A stretch of DNA of 64,000 nucleotides from CALREJ01 sp035547395 (GTDB lineage: Bacteria > Patescibacteriota > Gracilibacteria > Peribacterales > Peribacteraceae). Under the pieces are notes generated by a model. The model was not told where the DNA came from, searched no databases, and saw nothing but the letters and a program-made list of their open reading frames with translations. The stretch is from assembly GCA_035547395.1 (NCBI GenBank), contig DASZVA010000008.1, positions 62,001-126,000 of the forward strand, written 5' to 3'. Position numbers and translations under genes: made by a program. Below are positions 1 through 9,525 of this stretch, piece by piece. Position 1 is the first letter of the stretch, and each line of letters starts with the position of its first letter.

Positions 1-1558
1 GAAGAGCAACGTGCGTGCAGACAACCTGCTCGCCGATGTCAGCTTTCCCGCGCCGCCCGATCAGATCGCAAGCGACAAAGCGTACGTCGACCAAACGGCC
101 GCACGGAGAGCTGCCCGCATCGCAGAGATGAAGAAGGAAGGGCTCCCCCTCAATACATCCGCACAGAGCACGACGCCCGCCATCACGACGGGCGTGTCCG
201 CGCTCGGCTCGACGATGCTTGCGGGCCGGCCCGGTGATCAGATGATCGTCTCCATGCGCTACAAGGCGCCGTCGTCGCCACCCGCAAAGGGAAGTTCAAT
301 CGCGACCGTGAACATGTCCGACGGATCCATGCAGCTATGGGAGGATATCGGCGGCACGTTTGAACCCGTACAGGATCATCTCGTGCTGCCAACGGCCGTT
401 CCTGCAAACGGCACGACGCAGATCCGCCTGAAATTGCAGTTCCCGCTCAATCCCGGCCCGCAGACGATGCGCATCGATCAAACGGATTACAGCGTTGTTG
501 CCAGCGGCCGCCGGCAGCTCGGGCCGCGGGGATCGGAGACCCTCCCGAATGATTTGATTCTGCATGCGCAACAGCGGGCGGCGCAGCGCCGGGCACAGAT
601 CGCGATCGGCAGTCAGCAATCATCATCACCTGCAACGCCGATCCTCACGGCTGCCGCGCACAGCAGTCAGCCTGCGCAAATGCCGGCATCCCCGTCATCA
701 TCCGTATCGCAGATAGAAAATCTGCGCTCGTCGGTTCCTAATCCTAATCCTCCCCCTAATCCTATCATCCGCATTCTCCTCGGCTATCAGGGGCCGACCG
801 CAATGGTCATGCCCCCGGACGGCGCCGCCGTGACGTTCTCGCAAAACGGGAGTGACTGCGTGGGCACTCAAAACGGCCGCGTGATCGGTCAGGGGATCGT
901 GCGCGTGAACGGGGGGAACGGACTTTTAAACATCACAAGCTGGAGCAAGACGTACCACACCTACCGCGGTGTGATCGAGTGCAGGATCCTGAACGGTCAG
1001 CTGTCGCTCATCAATGAATTGCCGCTGGAATCCTACATGGCCGGACTCGGCGAAGAACCCGACAGCCAGCCGTACGAAAAACAACGCGCGTTCGCGGTCG
1101 CGGCCCGCACCTACGCCGCGTACTACCTGTCGCCCGATCATCGCAAGATCCCCGGCGCGCCCTACGACGGCACGGACTCTGCCGCCGTCTTCCAGCGCTA
1201 CGAGGGCGCGGGATTCGAAACCAGTAATCCGAACTGGGTAAAGGCAGTCGCAAGCACGAGCGAGGAAGTACTCACGAAAGACGATCAGCTCATCAAGCCT
1301 CCCTACTTCAGCGCCGACGGCGGACAGACCAAATCACCCGCGCAGGCGGGCTGGAACAACTTCCCGTTTGCGGAGATCTTCACGAGCAAGCCCGATCCCT
1401 GGTGTCAGGGCATGACGCCAAACGGCCACGGCGTCGGCATGTCGGGCTGCGGAGCCGCGGGACAGGCGAAGGCAGGTAAAACCGCCGAGCAGATTCTCTC
1501 CTATTACTATCCCACGACGACGCTGACGTCACTCAATCAGCAACTCACGATGCGCTGA
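1..1558 (+). CDS. SpoIID/LytB-domain secreted cell-wall protein (5' partial)
   Basis: The reading frame is open to the window edge (Lys-Ser-Asn precede the first GTG at 11) and no signal peptide is visible, so the true start probably lies upstream. About 240 residues of low-complexity, Pro/Ser/Gln-rich sequence precede a C-terminal SpoIID domain. That domain has the motif NELPLESYMAGLGEE (about residues 335-350 counted from the GTG), whose Glu matches the catalytic Glu of SpoIID lytic transglycosylases, and GHGVGMSGCGAAG (about 472-484). SpoIID enzymes cut peptidoglycan glycan strands lacking stem peptides, so a wall-remodelling role outside the membrane is inferred. A CCTAATCC-type repeat at about 738-766 is read in frame as an Asn-Pro stretch at the linker/domain border. 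Confidence 0.85.
   Translation, partial: KSNVRADNLLADVSFPAPPDQIASDKAYVDQTAARRAARIAEMKKEGLPLNTSAQSTTPAITTGVSALGSTMLAGRPGDQMIVSMRYKAPSSPPAKGSSIATVNMSDGSMQLWEDIGGTFEPVQDHLVLPTAVPANGTTQIRLKLQFPLNPGPQTMRIDQTDYSVVASGRRQLGPRGSETLPNDLILHAQQRAAQRRAQIAIGSQQSSSPATPILTAAAHSSQPAQMPASPSSSVSQIENLRSSVPNPNPPPNPIIRILLGYQGPTAMVMPPDGAAVTFSQNGSDCVGTQNGRVIGQGIVRVNGGNGLLNITSWSKTYHTYRGVIECRILNGQLSLINELPLESYMAGLGEEPDSQPYEKQRAFAVAARTYAAYYLSPDHRKIPGAPYDGTDSAAVFQRYEGAGFETSNPNWVKAVASTSEEVLTKDDQLIKPPYFSADGGQTKSPAQAGWNNFPFAEIFTSKPDPWCQGMTPNGHGVGMSGCGAAGQAKAGKTAEQILSYYYPTTTLTSLNQQLTMR
738..770 (+). repeat. CCTAATCC-type repeat inside the SpoIID gene
   Basis: Iterated CCTAATCC units are read in frame as alternating Asn-Pro. 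The same type occurs at 9500-9524 upstream of comM and at 12412-12438 beside pyrF, so it is a dispersed repeat and not a local slip. Confidence 0.6.
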
Positions 1559-1723
1559 TTATTCATGTCGCGTTGATACAATATTGCATGAGATTTTTGA
1601 AGAACATGATTTGATGGAAGGTGAGATCTGAAACCTCAGAAATTGACAACTTTAATAATTAAATTAATATACAAAAGCTGTCCAAAACGTTCATTTACAT
1701 CACTTAAAAAGTGAGGAATCCAG

Positions 1724-2272
1724 ATGATGCAGTTGATAATCGCAGTGTGGTATCACGAAGAGAACGAAGAGGGGGAAGACAGTGTGACCTATTATACCGC
1801 CGACCCCATATCCAAGCGACACAAGACTGAAATCCCCAAATTAGGTGAACGACTTGAAAGAAGAGGCGGCAAGGATTGGCACACATACGTTTACCATCAT
1901 GTCCTCGACATTCCGGAGGTACATGAAGAGGTGTTGCGCGTACTTTTAGGACTGGAATTCGCGAAGTGCATCCCGACCGACACGTTCATCTTTCCTTGGC
2001 CTTGGAAGAATTCCCGCCTTCCGATACGCACTCCCTATGTCTTTGTTATTACCAAGGAAGGTAGTGACGTACGGGCGAAGATTTTTGAAAGAGATCAAGT
2101 ACCCGCGATGGATGTCCTCTTGGAAGACGATCTCTTCATTGTGGATGATGCAGAGCCGATATTTGAAACACTCTGTCATCATTCCGCCCTGAGAAAAGAT
2201 CTTCTCTCGTTTTTGGAATTTATGCTGAGGGAAGGATACCTTGCGTATCTCAAATACAGTCAAACCACATGA
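1724..2272 (+). CDS. Hypothetical acidic protein, 182 aa
   Basis: I do not recognise the family. The protein is soluble, acidic in its first third, rich in Trp/Tyr/His, and has no signal peptide or membrane segment. The start is supported by GTGAGG followed seven bases later by ATG, a Shine-Dalgarno-like site that most genes here lack. It sits alone between an AT-rich 165-bp gap and a clear terminator at 2312-2344, so it is probably monocistronic. The AT-rich upstream gap and the SD-type start set it apart from the core genes and could mean a different origin; that is inference. Confidence 0.6.
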   Translation: MMQLIIAVWYHEENEEGEDSVTYYTADPISKRHKTEIPKLGERLERRGGKDWHTYVYHHVLDIPEVHEEVLRVLLGLEFAKCIPTDTFIFPWPWKNSRLPIRTPYVFVITKEGSDVRAKIFERDQVPAMDVLLEDDLFIVDDAEPIFETLCHHSALRKDLLSFLEFMLREGYLAYLKYSQTT

Positions 2273-2311
2273 TATCCGTACGCGAACACAGTCGAATGGA
2301 TAGCACATATT

Positions 2312-2344
2312 CTAGGATGAGTGACTTTTGCTCATCCTAGTTTT
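2312..2344 (+). terminator. Rho-independent terminator
   Basis: A perfect 10-bp stem, CTAGGATGAG / CTCATCCTAG, with a 9-nt loop is followed by TTTT. It lies 40 bp after the 182-aa gene and probably ends its transcript. Confidence 0.8.
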
Positions 2345-2388
2345 AAAAATATGTCCGAAGACAGATACGAAACTCAAACTGAATTTGG

Positions 2389-2538
2389 CTACTTCGTGTT
2401 TTGGGACACAACCTGCGTCTGCTGGACTGCAGGCGCCAGATTGTGGTCGTGGTAATAGCGTGCCGTCAGGCTCACCGCGCTCACGATGACGAGAGCGAGG
2501 AGGATCGGCGTGCCGGCTTTGAGCGTCTGACGTGACAT
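2389..2538 (-). CDS. Small single-pass membrane protein, 49 aa
   Basis: I start this at the ATG giving MSRQTLKAG, not at upstream codons. A hydrophobic helix (about residues 8-25, ILLALVIVSAVSL) follows a short basic N-terminus, and a polar tail of about 25 residues would lie outside. The family is not recognised. Small size lowers certainty, but the amphipathic layout is typical of a real small membrane protein. Confidence 0.45.
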   Translation of the reverse strand: MSRQTLKAGTPILLALVIVSAVSLTARYYHDHNLAPAVQQTQVVSQNTK

Positions 2539-2642
2539 AAAGGAGCAAACAATATATTGAAAATATGTCAAAGTCAAGAAAATCACAGATAAATACGGAT
2601 TTGTCAAAAATCCGTCAGTTCACCTTCTCGATCTATACGCGT

Positions 2643-3092
2643 TCAGTGGTCCCCGCAGCAGCCGCGAATGACAGGCTGATTTCTTACCGAATCTCGGATT
2701 CGCTGTGCTTCTGCCGTATGCATTTCCCGTACCGCACGCTCTGCACCGTGATCACCGCATTCAGCGAGTGCATGCAATGCTGCATGCGCCAAAGGAGACT
2801 GTGTATAGACTTCCCGCCGGACAAATCCCCACACCAATCGCTCTGCCTCACTTCCAATCACTTGCGATTCTTTCAGGACCGAAACGTATTCCGATGCCGT
2901 CGGAGAAGCGGATAAACGCTCAATCAAATGACCGGCCGCATTCTTCGGGTTATCCGATCCAATATCCGTCGTCACCATACTTTGCGCGAGCAACCGCTCG
3001 TCGCTCTGTGGCTTTGCGATATGCGTATCAACGATGATATCGGGTTGTTCCGTAAATTCAGTCTCAAGCGTTGAGGATTGATTAAGCGGCAT
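2643..3092 (-). CDS. Hypothetical protein, 149 aa, translationally coupled
   Basis: The frame is open further upstream, but only the part from MPLNQSSTLE on reads like protein; the earlier stretch is the shadow of the overlapping upstream gene. This ATG overlaps the end of the 198-aa gene by 11 bp, a normal coupled arrangement. It is a soluble, helical protein ending in RGCCGDH. No known domain was recognised. Confidence 0.55.
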   Translation of the reverse strand: MPLNQSSTLETEFTEQPDIIVDTHIAKPQSDERLLAQSMVTTDIGSDNPKNAAGHLIERLSASPTASEYVSVLKESQVIGSEAERLVWGFVRREVYTQSPLAHAALHALAECGDHGAERAVREMHTAEAQRIRDSVRNQPVIRGCCGDH

Positions 3093-3678
3093 GCGGCTGA
3101 GGAAGTGCGTGAGCCTCGGAATGCTCCTGAGATTGGCCATTGGCTGCAGGCATACCGGTCCTCTTGCTTTGTAATTCAAGGTATTCCTCGTGCGTGAGGT
3201 ATTCCACTCTCGCATACTCGATTTTTCTCTCGACCGCGTTTTTATATTCGCCTTGTACGCGGACAATCGGCACATGATTTTCAATAACGACGGTAAAAAT
3301 CGCCTCCGGAAAATCAGCTGTAATTTCTGCACATGCCTGCGCGGCAAGCATTTCACTTCTCTCCAGAGTGCGATGCATACCGTCTATGTCTTCCTGTCGG
3401 AATGCATGCAAATGCACGGCCTCGGGCAGTATTTCTCGAATGAGCGGCATCATTTCTCTCTGAACCGTCACCACAAGGTGACCGTCCCGCTCATGTGATA
3501 ATGATGCTACGCGAAAAGGTCGATCTCCCAGCATCGCAGCGACCCTGTCTCGTATGTTTCGTTCAACGATTTCATATCCACTCAAACCATAACCTCGCTC
3601 AGTAACGTGAGATGTATTGAGCATTGAATGATTTTGCTCAAGAGACTCACCGTCCCGGAAGGGGTGGGACAACGACAT
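3082..3678 (-). CDS. Hypothetical protein, 198 aa
   Basis: Soluble alpha/beta protein with no recognised domain. The middle reads as two mixed strand/helix segments, and the C-terminus is polar and His-rich. The start at 3678 fits the local rule: TATGTT lies exactly 6 bases upstream of ATG and there is no Shine-Dalgarno. An internal ATG at 3624 is an alternative. It is first in a two-gene unit with the 149-aa gene and is divergent from zwf. Confidence 0.65.
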   Translation of the reverse strand: MSLSHPFRDGESLEQNHSMLNTSHVTERGYGLSGYEIVERNIRDRVAAMLGDRPFRVASLSHERDGHLVVTVQREMMPLIREILPEAVHLHAFRQEDIDGMHRTLERSEMLAAQACAEITADFPEAIFTVVIENHVPIVRVQGEYKNAVERKIEYARVEYLTHEEYLELQSKRTGMPAANGQSQEHSEAHALPQPHAA

Positions 3679-3892
3679 GATTCAAACATACCCCTCGACT
3701 TTGCGGAATCAAGCAAAATCCGACACCCTTGATTTTTCGCTGAATGATGCGGTTTTTTTGAGGTCCTTTGGCTTCGGAAGTAAAAAAGTGCGGACATGCA
3801 TGCCCCCCCAATGCACGCGGCGGCGACAGGTGCCGACTCACGTTGATTCCGCGGCGGCGGCGCGCGTATGCTCAAACTTCCCCCTGTCACAC

Positions 3893-5335
3893 ATGCTCAG
3901 CGCACCGCACCCATTCAGCTTTATTCTCTTCGGCGCCTCGGGAAACCTGGCGAAGCTGAAAATTTATCCGGCGCTCTATACGCTCGCGCTCAAAGACAGG
4001 CTCCCGAAGGATTACGCGATCGTGGGCTATGCGCGCACCGAGATGGATGAAAAGGAATTCCGCGCGCTGGTGGAGGAATCCGTCCGCACGGACATGATCG
4101 AGGTGAAGGAAGACGTACTGAAGGATTTTCTGTCGCACGTGCATTATCACAGCGGTCAGTATGATGAATCAAAAGATTACGGAGCCCTGGGGAGGACGCT
4201 CGACGGTCTGGAGAAAGGATGGAAGGATCCCGTCCGCCTCGCGTATCTTTCGATTCCGCCCACGGCTTTCGAGAGCGTGATCAAAAATCTCAACGCTGGA
4301 GGCGTCCATAAAAAAGGCCAGGGATTCCGCATCATCGTGGAAAAGCCGGTCGGCAGCAATCTGAAGACCTTTGAGGAGATCAAGGCGACGCTCGCCGAGG
4401 ACTTTGCAGAGAATGAAATCTATCTGCTCGATCACTATTTGGGCAAAGACGCCTTCCGCAACATTTACTATTTGCGCTTTGCCAATCCCATTCTGGAGAG
4501 ACTGCTGAAAAACACGCTGATCCATCACGTGGAGATCGCGGCGTCCGAGACATTGGGATTGGAGGGGAGAGCGGGCTATTTCGAGCACACGGGAACGCTC
4601 CGCGACATGTTCCAGAGCCACCTGGTGCTGATGACGTCGTTGCTTACGATGAGACTGCGCGACGATGAACAGAATTTCCGCGACAGCCGCTGCAGTGCGC
4701 TCGAGCAGATCTACCTGCCGCCCGCGGCGGATTTAAGCGATGTCATTCTGCAGGGGCAGTACACCGCAGGGAAAATCGGCCGGGAGCACGTCGTCGGCTA
4801 TACGGAAGAGGAGGAAATTTCCAAGGATTCACGCACGAACACTTTCATTGCACTCAAGCTGATGACGCGCACCTCGCGCTGGGAAGGCGTGCCGTTCTAC
4901 CTGAAGTCCGGCAAGAGATTGGACAAAAAAGAAACGCGCATCTCGATCCAGTTTCAGGTGCCGCACGCGGTCGGCAAAGGCAGCAGTCCGAACCGTCTCG
5001 ACATCATCATTCAGGGCGAAGCCGGCATGAAGCTCTACCTGCAAACCAAGATCGGCGGCACGGAGCCGGAGTTCCGCCCGCTCGTGATGGAGGATCCTCT
5101 CGTCTGCTTCGGCGACTGTCTGCCCGAACACGCCCTGCTTCTGCTCGAGGCGATCCACGGCAAGCAGCAGTGGTTCTTAACCTTCAACGAAGTGCGCGCC
5201 GCGTGGAGGCTGATCGATCCGCTGCAGGCTTATATCGCCAAGTCCGACACGCCGCTCTATCACTACGCCGCCGGATCCAAAGGACCGAAGGAAGCGGAAG
5301 ACTGGATCGGCCGGGATGATACGAGGTGGTTCTGA
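3893..5335 (+). CDS. zwf: Glucose-6-phosphate 1-dehydrogenase
   Basis: Oxidises glucose-6-phosphate to 6-phosphogluconolactone with reduction of NADP+ (or NAD+), the first step of the oxidative pentose-phosphate pathway. The N-terminal dinucleotide-binding motif GASGNLAK is at residues 14-21 and the substrate-binding motif DHYLGK at about 180-185. The length of 480 aa is normal. The frame is open 72 codons upstream, but the family N-terminus begins right at MLSAPHPFSF, so I start at 3893. The usual GASGDLAK has Asn for Asp here. The next gene, pgl, encodes the following step, so the two form a pathway operon. Confidence 0.93.
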   Translation: MLSAPHPFSFILFGASGNLAKLKIYPALYTLALKDRLPKDYAIVGYARTEMDEKEFRALVEESVRTDMIEVKEDVLKDFLSHVHYHSGQYDESKDYGALGRTLDGLEKGWKDPVRLAYLSIPPTAFESVIKNLNAGGVHKKGQGFRIIVEKPVGSNLKTFEEIKATLAEDFAENEIYLLDHYLGKDAFRNIYYLRFANPILERLLKNTLIHHVEIAASETLGLEGRAGYFEHTGTLRDMFQSHLVLMTSLLTMRLRDDEQNFRDSRCSALEQIYLPPAADLSDVILQGQYTAGKIGREHVVGYTEEEEISKDSRTNTFIALKLMTRTSRWEGVPFYLKSGKRLDKKETRISIQFQVPHAVGKGSSPNRLDIIIQGEAGMKLYLQTKIGGTEPEFRPLVMEDPLVCFGDCLPEHALLLLEAIHGKQQWFLTFNEVRAAWRLIDPLQAYIAKSDTPLYHYAAGSKGPKEAEDWIGRDDTRWF

Positions 5336-5338
5336 AAA

Positions 5339-5371
5339 AAGTTATTGGTTATTAGTTACTGGTTACTGGTT
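5339..5371 (+). repeat. GGTTATTGG-type repeat arm before pgl
   Basis: GTTATTGGTTATTAGTTACT and its continuation end one base before the pgl ATG. The same sequence type forms inverted pairs at 14167-14247 and 43611-43686; only one arm is seen here. Confidence 0.65.
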
Positions 5372-6064
5372 ATGCACTACCAATTCATCGACACGCAATC
5401 GGCCGACGACTTCACGCATCGCGCGGTTGAATTGCTCACGCACCACATCCAGCGCGCCATCGAGACGCACGGATCGTGCGTCATGGGACTGAGCGGCGGA
5501 TCAACGCCGAGACCGATCTACGAAGCGCTGGGCAAACAACCGCTCAACTGGTCGAAGGTCTTTGTTTTTCTGATCGATGAGCGGCATGTTGATCCATCGA
5601 GCGAAGACAGCAACCAAAAACTCGTACGTGACACGCTCCTGAAACACGCACACATCCCGGAAGAAAACATGGTTTTTCCCGATACCGCTCTTCCCGTGCA
5701 TGACTGCGTGAAAAAATATGCCGAGGATCTGAAGGCGCAGTGGGAGAACCGCCTGCCGGATATCAGCGTGCTCGGCATGGGGCCGGACGGCCATATCGCA
5801 TCGCTCTTTCCGCTGCTCACGGAAAAAGAAACACACGAGCGGGCACTGGCGCTGCACACCACGACCGATCGCTTTGCCGTGCACGACCGGATCACCGTCG
5901 GGCTGCACGTGATCGCCGCCATCGACACGCATCTGTTTCTCCTCAAAGGAGATGAGAAGAAGCGCGTGTGGGATGAGATGATCGCGAGCCAGGACAATCT
6001 TCATCGCTGGCCCGCGAAGTTCGTGATTCAGAGCAGCGACGTCACGGCGCTATGGACGGCCTGA
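5372..6064 (+). CDS. pgl: 6-phosphogluconolactonase
   Basis: Hydrolyses 6-phosphogluconolactone to 6-phosphogluconate, following Zwf. The 230-aa protein has the sugar-phosphate isomerase-like fold motifs GLSGGSTP (39-46), DERHV (about 69-73) and GMGPDGHIASLFP (about 135-147), all hallmarks of the SOL/DevB family. The ATG at 5372 is chosen because the 9 codons before it are encoded by a GGTTATTGG-type dispersed repeat. It lies 36 bp after zwf and overlaps the convergent surface-protein gene by 23 bp at its 3' end. Confidence 0.92.
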   Translation: MHYQFIDTQSADDFTHRAVELLTHHIQRAIETHGSCVMGLSGGSTPRPIYEALGKQPLNWSKVFVFLIDERHVDPSSEDSNQKLVRDTLLKHAHIPEENMVFPDTALPVHDCVKKYAEDLKAQWENRLPDISVLGMGPDGHIASLFPLLTEKETHERALALHTTTDRFAVHDRITVGLHVIAAIDTHLFLLKGDEKKRVWDEMIASQDNLHRWPAKFVIQSSDVTALWTA

Positions 6065-8849
6065 GCCACGGAATCAGATTCTGAAACCAGTTGGAGGGCG
6101 GCTGTTCTTTCCCCTGCATGGTCAGCAAGGTGGAAGAAATGCTCGCGGGAGACACATTGAATCCCGTGAAGACCGTCGTGTCGCCCGGGACGGCGTCGGG
6201 ATCGGTCCAGCTCGTATGCTGCGAATCGAAGGCAGTCTGAATCGTTCCGTTTCTGGACGTATCCATCAATCGTCCGCCACCGTCACCCAGGAAGAGTGCA
6301 ATCGAACCGCCTGAGGGAATATCACCTGCAGCCGACTTCTCGGGGAACGTCGCTGTCACGCGGAATGTGCCGCTCACATTGCCGCTCAGAATCATTCCGT
6401 TGCTGTCGAGCAGCTGCGCCGGCACATGCGTTGCGTAATCGGCGCTCGTGAACACGAAGGCGCTTCCGGCATCAATCGTCAGATTGTTCGTCTGCACCGT
6501 GAAGTCGACCGTTTGCAGTTTCACTTTGTTGAGTCCGTTCATGGTGTTCGTATTCTGCGCAGCCGTCAGTTTCCAGTTGCCGATGGTGACGGTGCCGGGT
6601 GAAATCTGCCCGCTTGCCTGACCGGCATCGGTAATGCCCGCGATGGCGGCAAATACCAGCGGATCCTGCATGCCGGCCATGCTTCCCTGCAGCGTTGCAT
6701 GTGCGGCGTACCCGCTCTCTGCACCGATGAACGACACATCCGTCAGCGTCGCGCCGATGTTGCCGTGCATTACATCGCTTTCATCGTTATGTACGGCGAC
6801 GTACACGTCGATGTTCCGAATGGCGCTGATTGATACTGTTGGCTTGTTTCCCGTAAAGACCGCACAGAACATGCCGGGCCTCCAATTGGGGCCGCACCCG
6901 GCGGGCGTCGCGGTGCCAAGCACACTGCCATCCGCCGCATCTTTCAAAATCAGATGATCGACGCTCATGTAATTGGTGACGGAGAAATCCATTTCCTGAA
7001 TGTTCGCATTTTCACTCTGTGCCTGCAGCGCATAGCGGGCATCGCGCGCCGTTGCGGTACCGGCCAGAATATCCTGCGCAGGCACCGGGCTCATGGAGAT
7101 CGTCAGGTTCCCGCTCTTCTGCGGCTCCACGGACGAGGACGCGGACCTGGGCGCGCTCGATGCATTGCTCACGCATTTGATGTAGGGAAGATCCGGAATA
7201 TCGACGCAGTATTTACCCTGCTGCGCGCAGAATGCATCGCCCCCGTCGGCACAGTTGGCTGCGGTGGAACTTTGTTCGGCGCTGGAGGATTCCGGCGGTT
7301 TGGTAATGGTATAGATCAATTTCTTCGTGACGTTTGAACCAACCTGCACGGACACGTTGTATGTCCCGGGCCCTTCGTTCGGAACCGTGAAGGTGATGGT
7401 TGCGCCATCGATTGATGGCAGATGGTCGATCTCGTCGGTGCCGAAAAAGACGGTGTTATTCGATCCGTCGAATCCCGTTCCATGGATCGTTACGGCTGAG
7501 CCGGCCTGACCCGAGGGGGGCGAGAGCATGCCGATGGCCGGCGGGAACGCCACCATCACTGCATCAAAGTCGTAATGCTTCGGAGGAGAGGTATTTGCCG
7601 GAATGCCGCTGACTTCCACGAGCAACACGACGCCGCTGAATTGAATCGTCGCGAGTTTTTGGAAAGGCACGCCGTCAATAACGCGATCGGATGACGGCGG
7701 CTTCGACTGATCAACCGCATACATACCAAGCACTGTTTGCGAACCGTCCTGATTGATCTGGATCACGCTGTAGGGAACATGCGTATCCGTGGTGTCGCTG
7801 TTCGCACTGCTCCACGTCACGAAAATATCGTGCGATCCCGCAGTCGGACCCGAAAATTCCCAATCAGCATGTGTGTAATTTCCTCCCAAACTTTCCGTAT
7901 CCGACCCTTTGTAGGCATGTGCATCCTGATGTGCATTCGTCTGCGCGGGGAGAACGGCAAACTGGGGATCGCTGTCGTCGACAATCCATGAGGAGGGCAT
8001 GATCGTTGGCGCAGACATCGCGCTCGATGCATTGCTCACGCATTTGATGTACGGCAAATCAGGAATGTTCACACAGACTTTTCCGATACCTCTGCAATAA
8101 GTGTCACCCCCCTCCGCGCAGCTGCCCGGTGTGGACATTGCGGACGACGCATCACCGACGCATTTGATGTACGGCGGATCGGAGATGTCGATGCAGAGTC
8201 CCCGGCCGGCACAAAACGCATTTCCCCCCGTTGCACAGCTATACGGAGTGGAATTTGCGGACGATGCATCACCCTTCGAACTTGCTGCACCAATGCACGG
8301 CGACGGAGGATTGTTGGCGACCGCATCGATTTGATCCTTGTTCAAGAGATAGGACGGCGTACCCGGATAGAACGCATCGGCAAATCCCTGCGGCGGTTTT
8401 TGATTTGCGGGGGACGCCTGCAGATACGCTTTCCAATATCCTCTCACCTGCGCCGGATCGTTCCAGTCGACGCCGTTGCCGGTGGCAAAGTGGGCGCCGG
8501 GTATGCGCGGCGCCAGACCCAGATCGCCCGATCCGCCATCGCAAAGTACGGGTTTCACATCATGAATGAGATCGATTGCCGCACTGGATGCGCCGGCGGT
8601 GTTCACGGATGTACCGCACGCCGGAATCTGCGACGGATCGTTGCTGGAGCCCGAAGGACAGTATCCCAGGAGCGTCATGGTGCCGCATTGGCCGTCGCTC
8701 TTGGCAAAGTAACACGTGACACTCACGGCTTGCCCGCGCAGATCGGAAAACGGCTTACCGACGACGACACCGACGCCGAACACTACGAATAATACGGCAA
8801 TGGGCATGCCATACTGATGCATGAAATGCAGAAATGTTGATTTGCTCAT
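6042..8849 (-). CDS. Large secreted surface protein with Cys modules and an IPT/TIG domain
   Basis: A 935-aa protein anchored by one N-terminal hydrophobic segment (about residues 13-32, MPIAVLFVVFGVGVVVG). Three copies of a short module follow the pattern CA.GG..[FY]C...G..C[VI][DN]I.D.PYIKC, each with four Cys and flanked by ASSA linkers; two lie together in the N-terminal third and one after a TIG-like domain (about 435-515). The C-terminal third repeats beta-rich Ig-like sequence that includes SVDHLILKD, resembling SVDHFVLVD in the SLH protein at 12437-14113. The start at 8849 places the membrane segment near the N-terminus; 30 further codons upstream are in frame. An extracellular adhesive or structural role is inferred, and no enzyme motif is visible. 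Confidence 0.8.
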   Translation of the reverse strand: MSKSTFLHFMHQYGMPIAVLFVVFGVGVVVGKPFSDLRGQAVSVTCYFAKSDGQCGTMTLLGYCPSGSSNDPSQIPACGTSVNTAGASSAAIDLIHDVKPVLCDGGSGDLGLAPRIPGAHFATGNGVDWNDPAQVRGYWKAYLQASPANQKPPQGFADAFYPGTPSYLLNKDQIDAVANNPPSPCIGAASSKGDASSANSTPYSCATGGNAFCAGRGLCIDISDPPYIKCVGDASSAMSTPGSCAEGGDTYCRGIGKVCVNIPDLPYIKCVSNASSAMSAPTIMPSSWIVDDSDPQFAVLPAQTNAHQDAHAYKGSDTESLGGNYTHADWEFSGPTAGSHDIFVTWSSANSDTTDTHVPYSVIQINQDGSQTVLGMYAVDQSKPPSSDRVIDGVPFQKLATIQFSGVVLLVEVSGIPANTSPPKHYDFDAVMVAFPPAIGMLSPPSGQAGSAVTIHGTGFDGSNNTVFFGTDEIDHLPSIDGATITFTVPNEGPGTYNVSVQVGSNVTKKLIYTITKPPESSSAEQSSTAANCADGGDAFCAQQGKYCVDIPDLPYIKCVSNASSAPRSASSSVEPQKSGNLTISMSPVPAQDILAGTATARDARYALQAQSENANIQEMDFSVTNYMSVDHLILKDAADGSVLGTATPAGCGPNWRPGMFCAVFTGNKPTVSISAIRNIDVYVAVHNDESDVMHGNIGATLTDVSFIGAESGYAAHATLQGSMAGMQDPLVFAAIAGITDAGQASGQISPGTVTIGNWKLTAAQNTNTMNGLNKVKLQTVDFTVQTNNLTIDAGSAFVFTSADYATHVPAQLLDSNGMILSGNVSGTFRVTATFPEKSAAGDIPSGGSIALFLGDGGGRLMDTSRNGTIQTAFDSQHTSWTDPDAVPGDTTVFTGFNVSPASISSTLLTMQGKEQPPSNWFQNLIPWLRPSIAP

Positions 8850-8977
8850 GACGAAGGGGAATGAGGCGATGCGCATCGTATCGCGGGCGCCTTGCCTAGC
8901 TGTAACATTCTCTGTTGCAGAAACAGAGTGTCTGGTCATAGTAACAATCGCCGCATGTTTTTGGGCCAGAATGCATC

Positions 8978-9394
8978 TCAGCCATTCGTCCAGGCGACTT
9001 CGGGATAGTGTTCAATCACCGTGCCGTCTGCGACGCAAAGCACGTCCAGCCGGTAGCCGACGTCGTCGTCGACGCGGGATTTGGCCATGTAGCGCCTCGC
9101 GGCACGGCTCATGCGGGCGCGTTTCTTGTGCGTGATGTTGAGTTCGGGCCGGTAGTCGTCGTCTGCCCGCGTGCGGGTTTTCACTTCGGCGAAAATGAGC
9201 ACGCGGTCGATCGGGTCATAGGCGATGATATCGATCTCGTCGCGTCCGATGCGAACATTTCTGTCGATGATGCGGTAATCGTGATCACGCAGATAGCGCG
9301 CGGCGATGTCTTCGCCGCGCCGTCCTTCGGCGATATGTGCCGCGATCGCGGGGGTCCATATTCGCCGGATGCGCTCGGAGAACGACACGCGCAT
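8978..9394 (-). CDS. YraN/UPF0102 family nuclease-fold protein
   Basis: A 138-aa protein with the UPF0102 pattern: EGRRGEDIAARYL, then RDEIDIIAYD and FAEVKTRT, which together give the Glu/Asp/Glu-x-Lys layout of the PD-(D/E)XK endonuclease fold. YraN proteins are often near DNA-uptake or processing genes such as comM, which starts 130 bp away on the other strand. The biochemical role of the family is poorly defined; DNA repair or recombination is inferred only. Confidence 0.88.
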   Translation of the reverse strand: MRVSFSERIRRIWTPAIAAHIAEGRRGEDIAARYLRDHDYRIIDRNVRIGRDEIDIIAYDPIDRVLIFAEVKTRTRADDDYRPELNITHKKRARMSRAARRYMAKSRVDDDVGYRLDVLCVADGTVIEHYPEVAWTNG

Positions 9395-9499
9395 GGTATG
9401 CGCTCAGCCGCGAAGGTTGTCGACAAAAAACTTCCGCAAAATGCACGATCGTACACTTTTGAATCACGGAATTTTTTTGTGCGTTATGCTGATTGATCG

Positions 9500-9524
9500 T
9501 CCCTAATCCTAACCCTACACCTAT
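9500..9524 (+). repeat. CCTAATCC-type repeat arm before comM
   Basis: CCCTAATCCTAACCCTACAC directly precedes the comM start codon. A related sequence in the opposite orientation (GGGGTTTGGATTGGGG, about 11018-11035) follows its stop, so the gene lies between inverted arms. Confidence 0.55.
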
Positions 9525-9525
9525 C

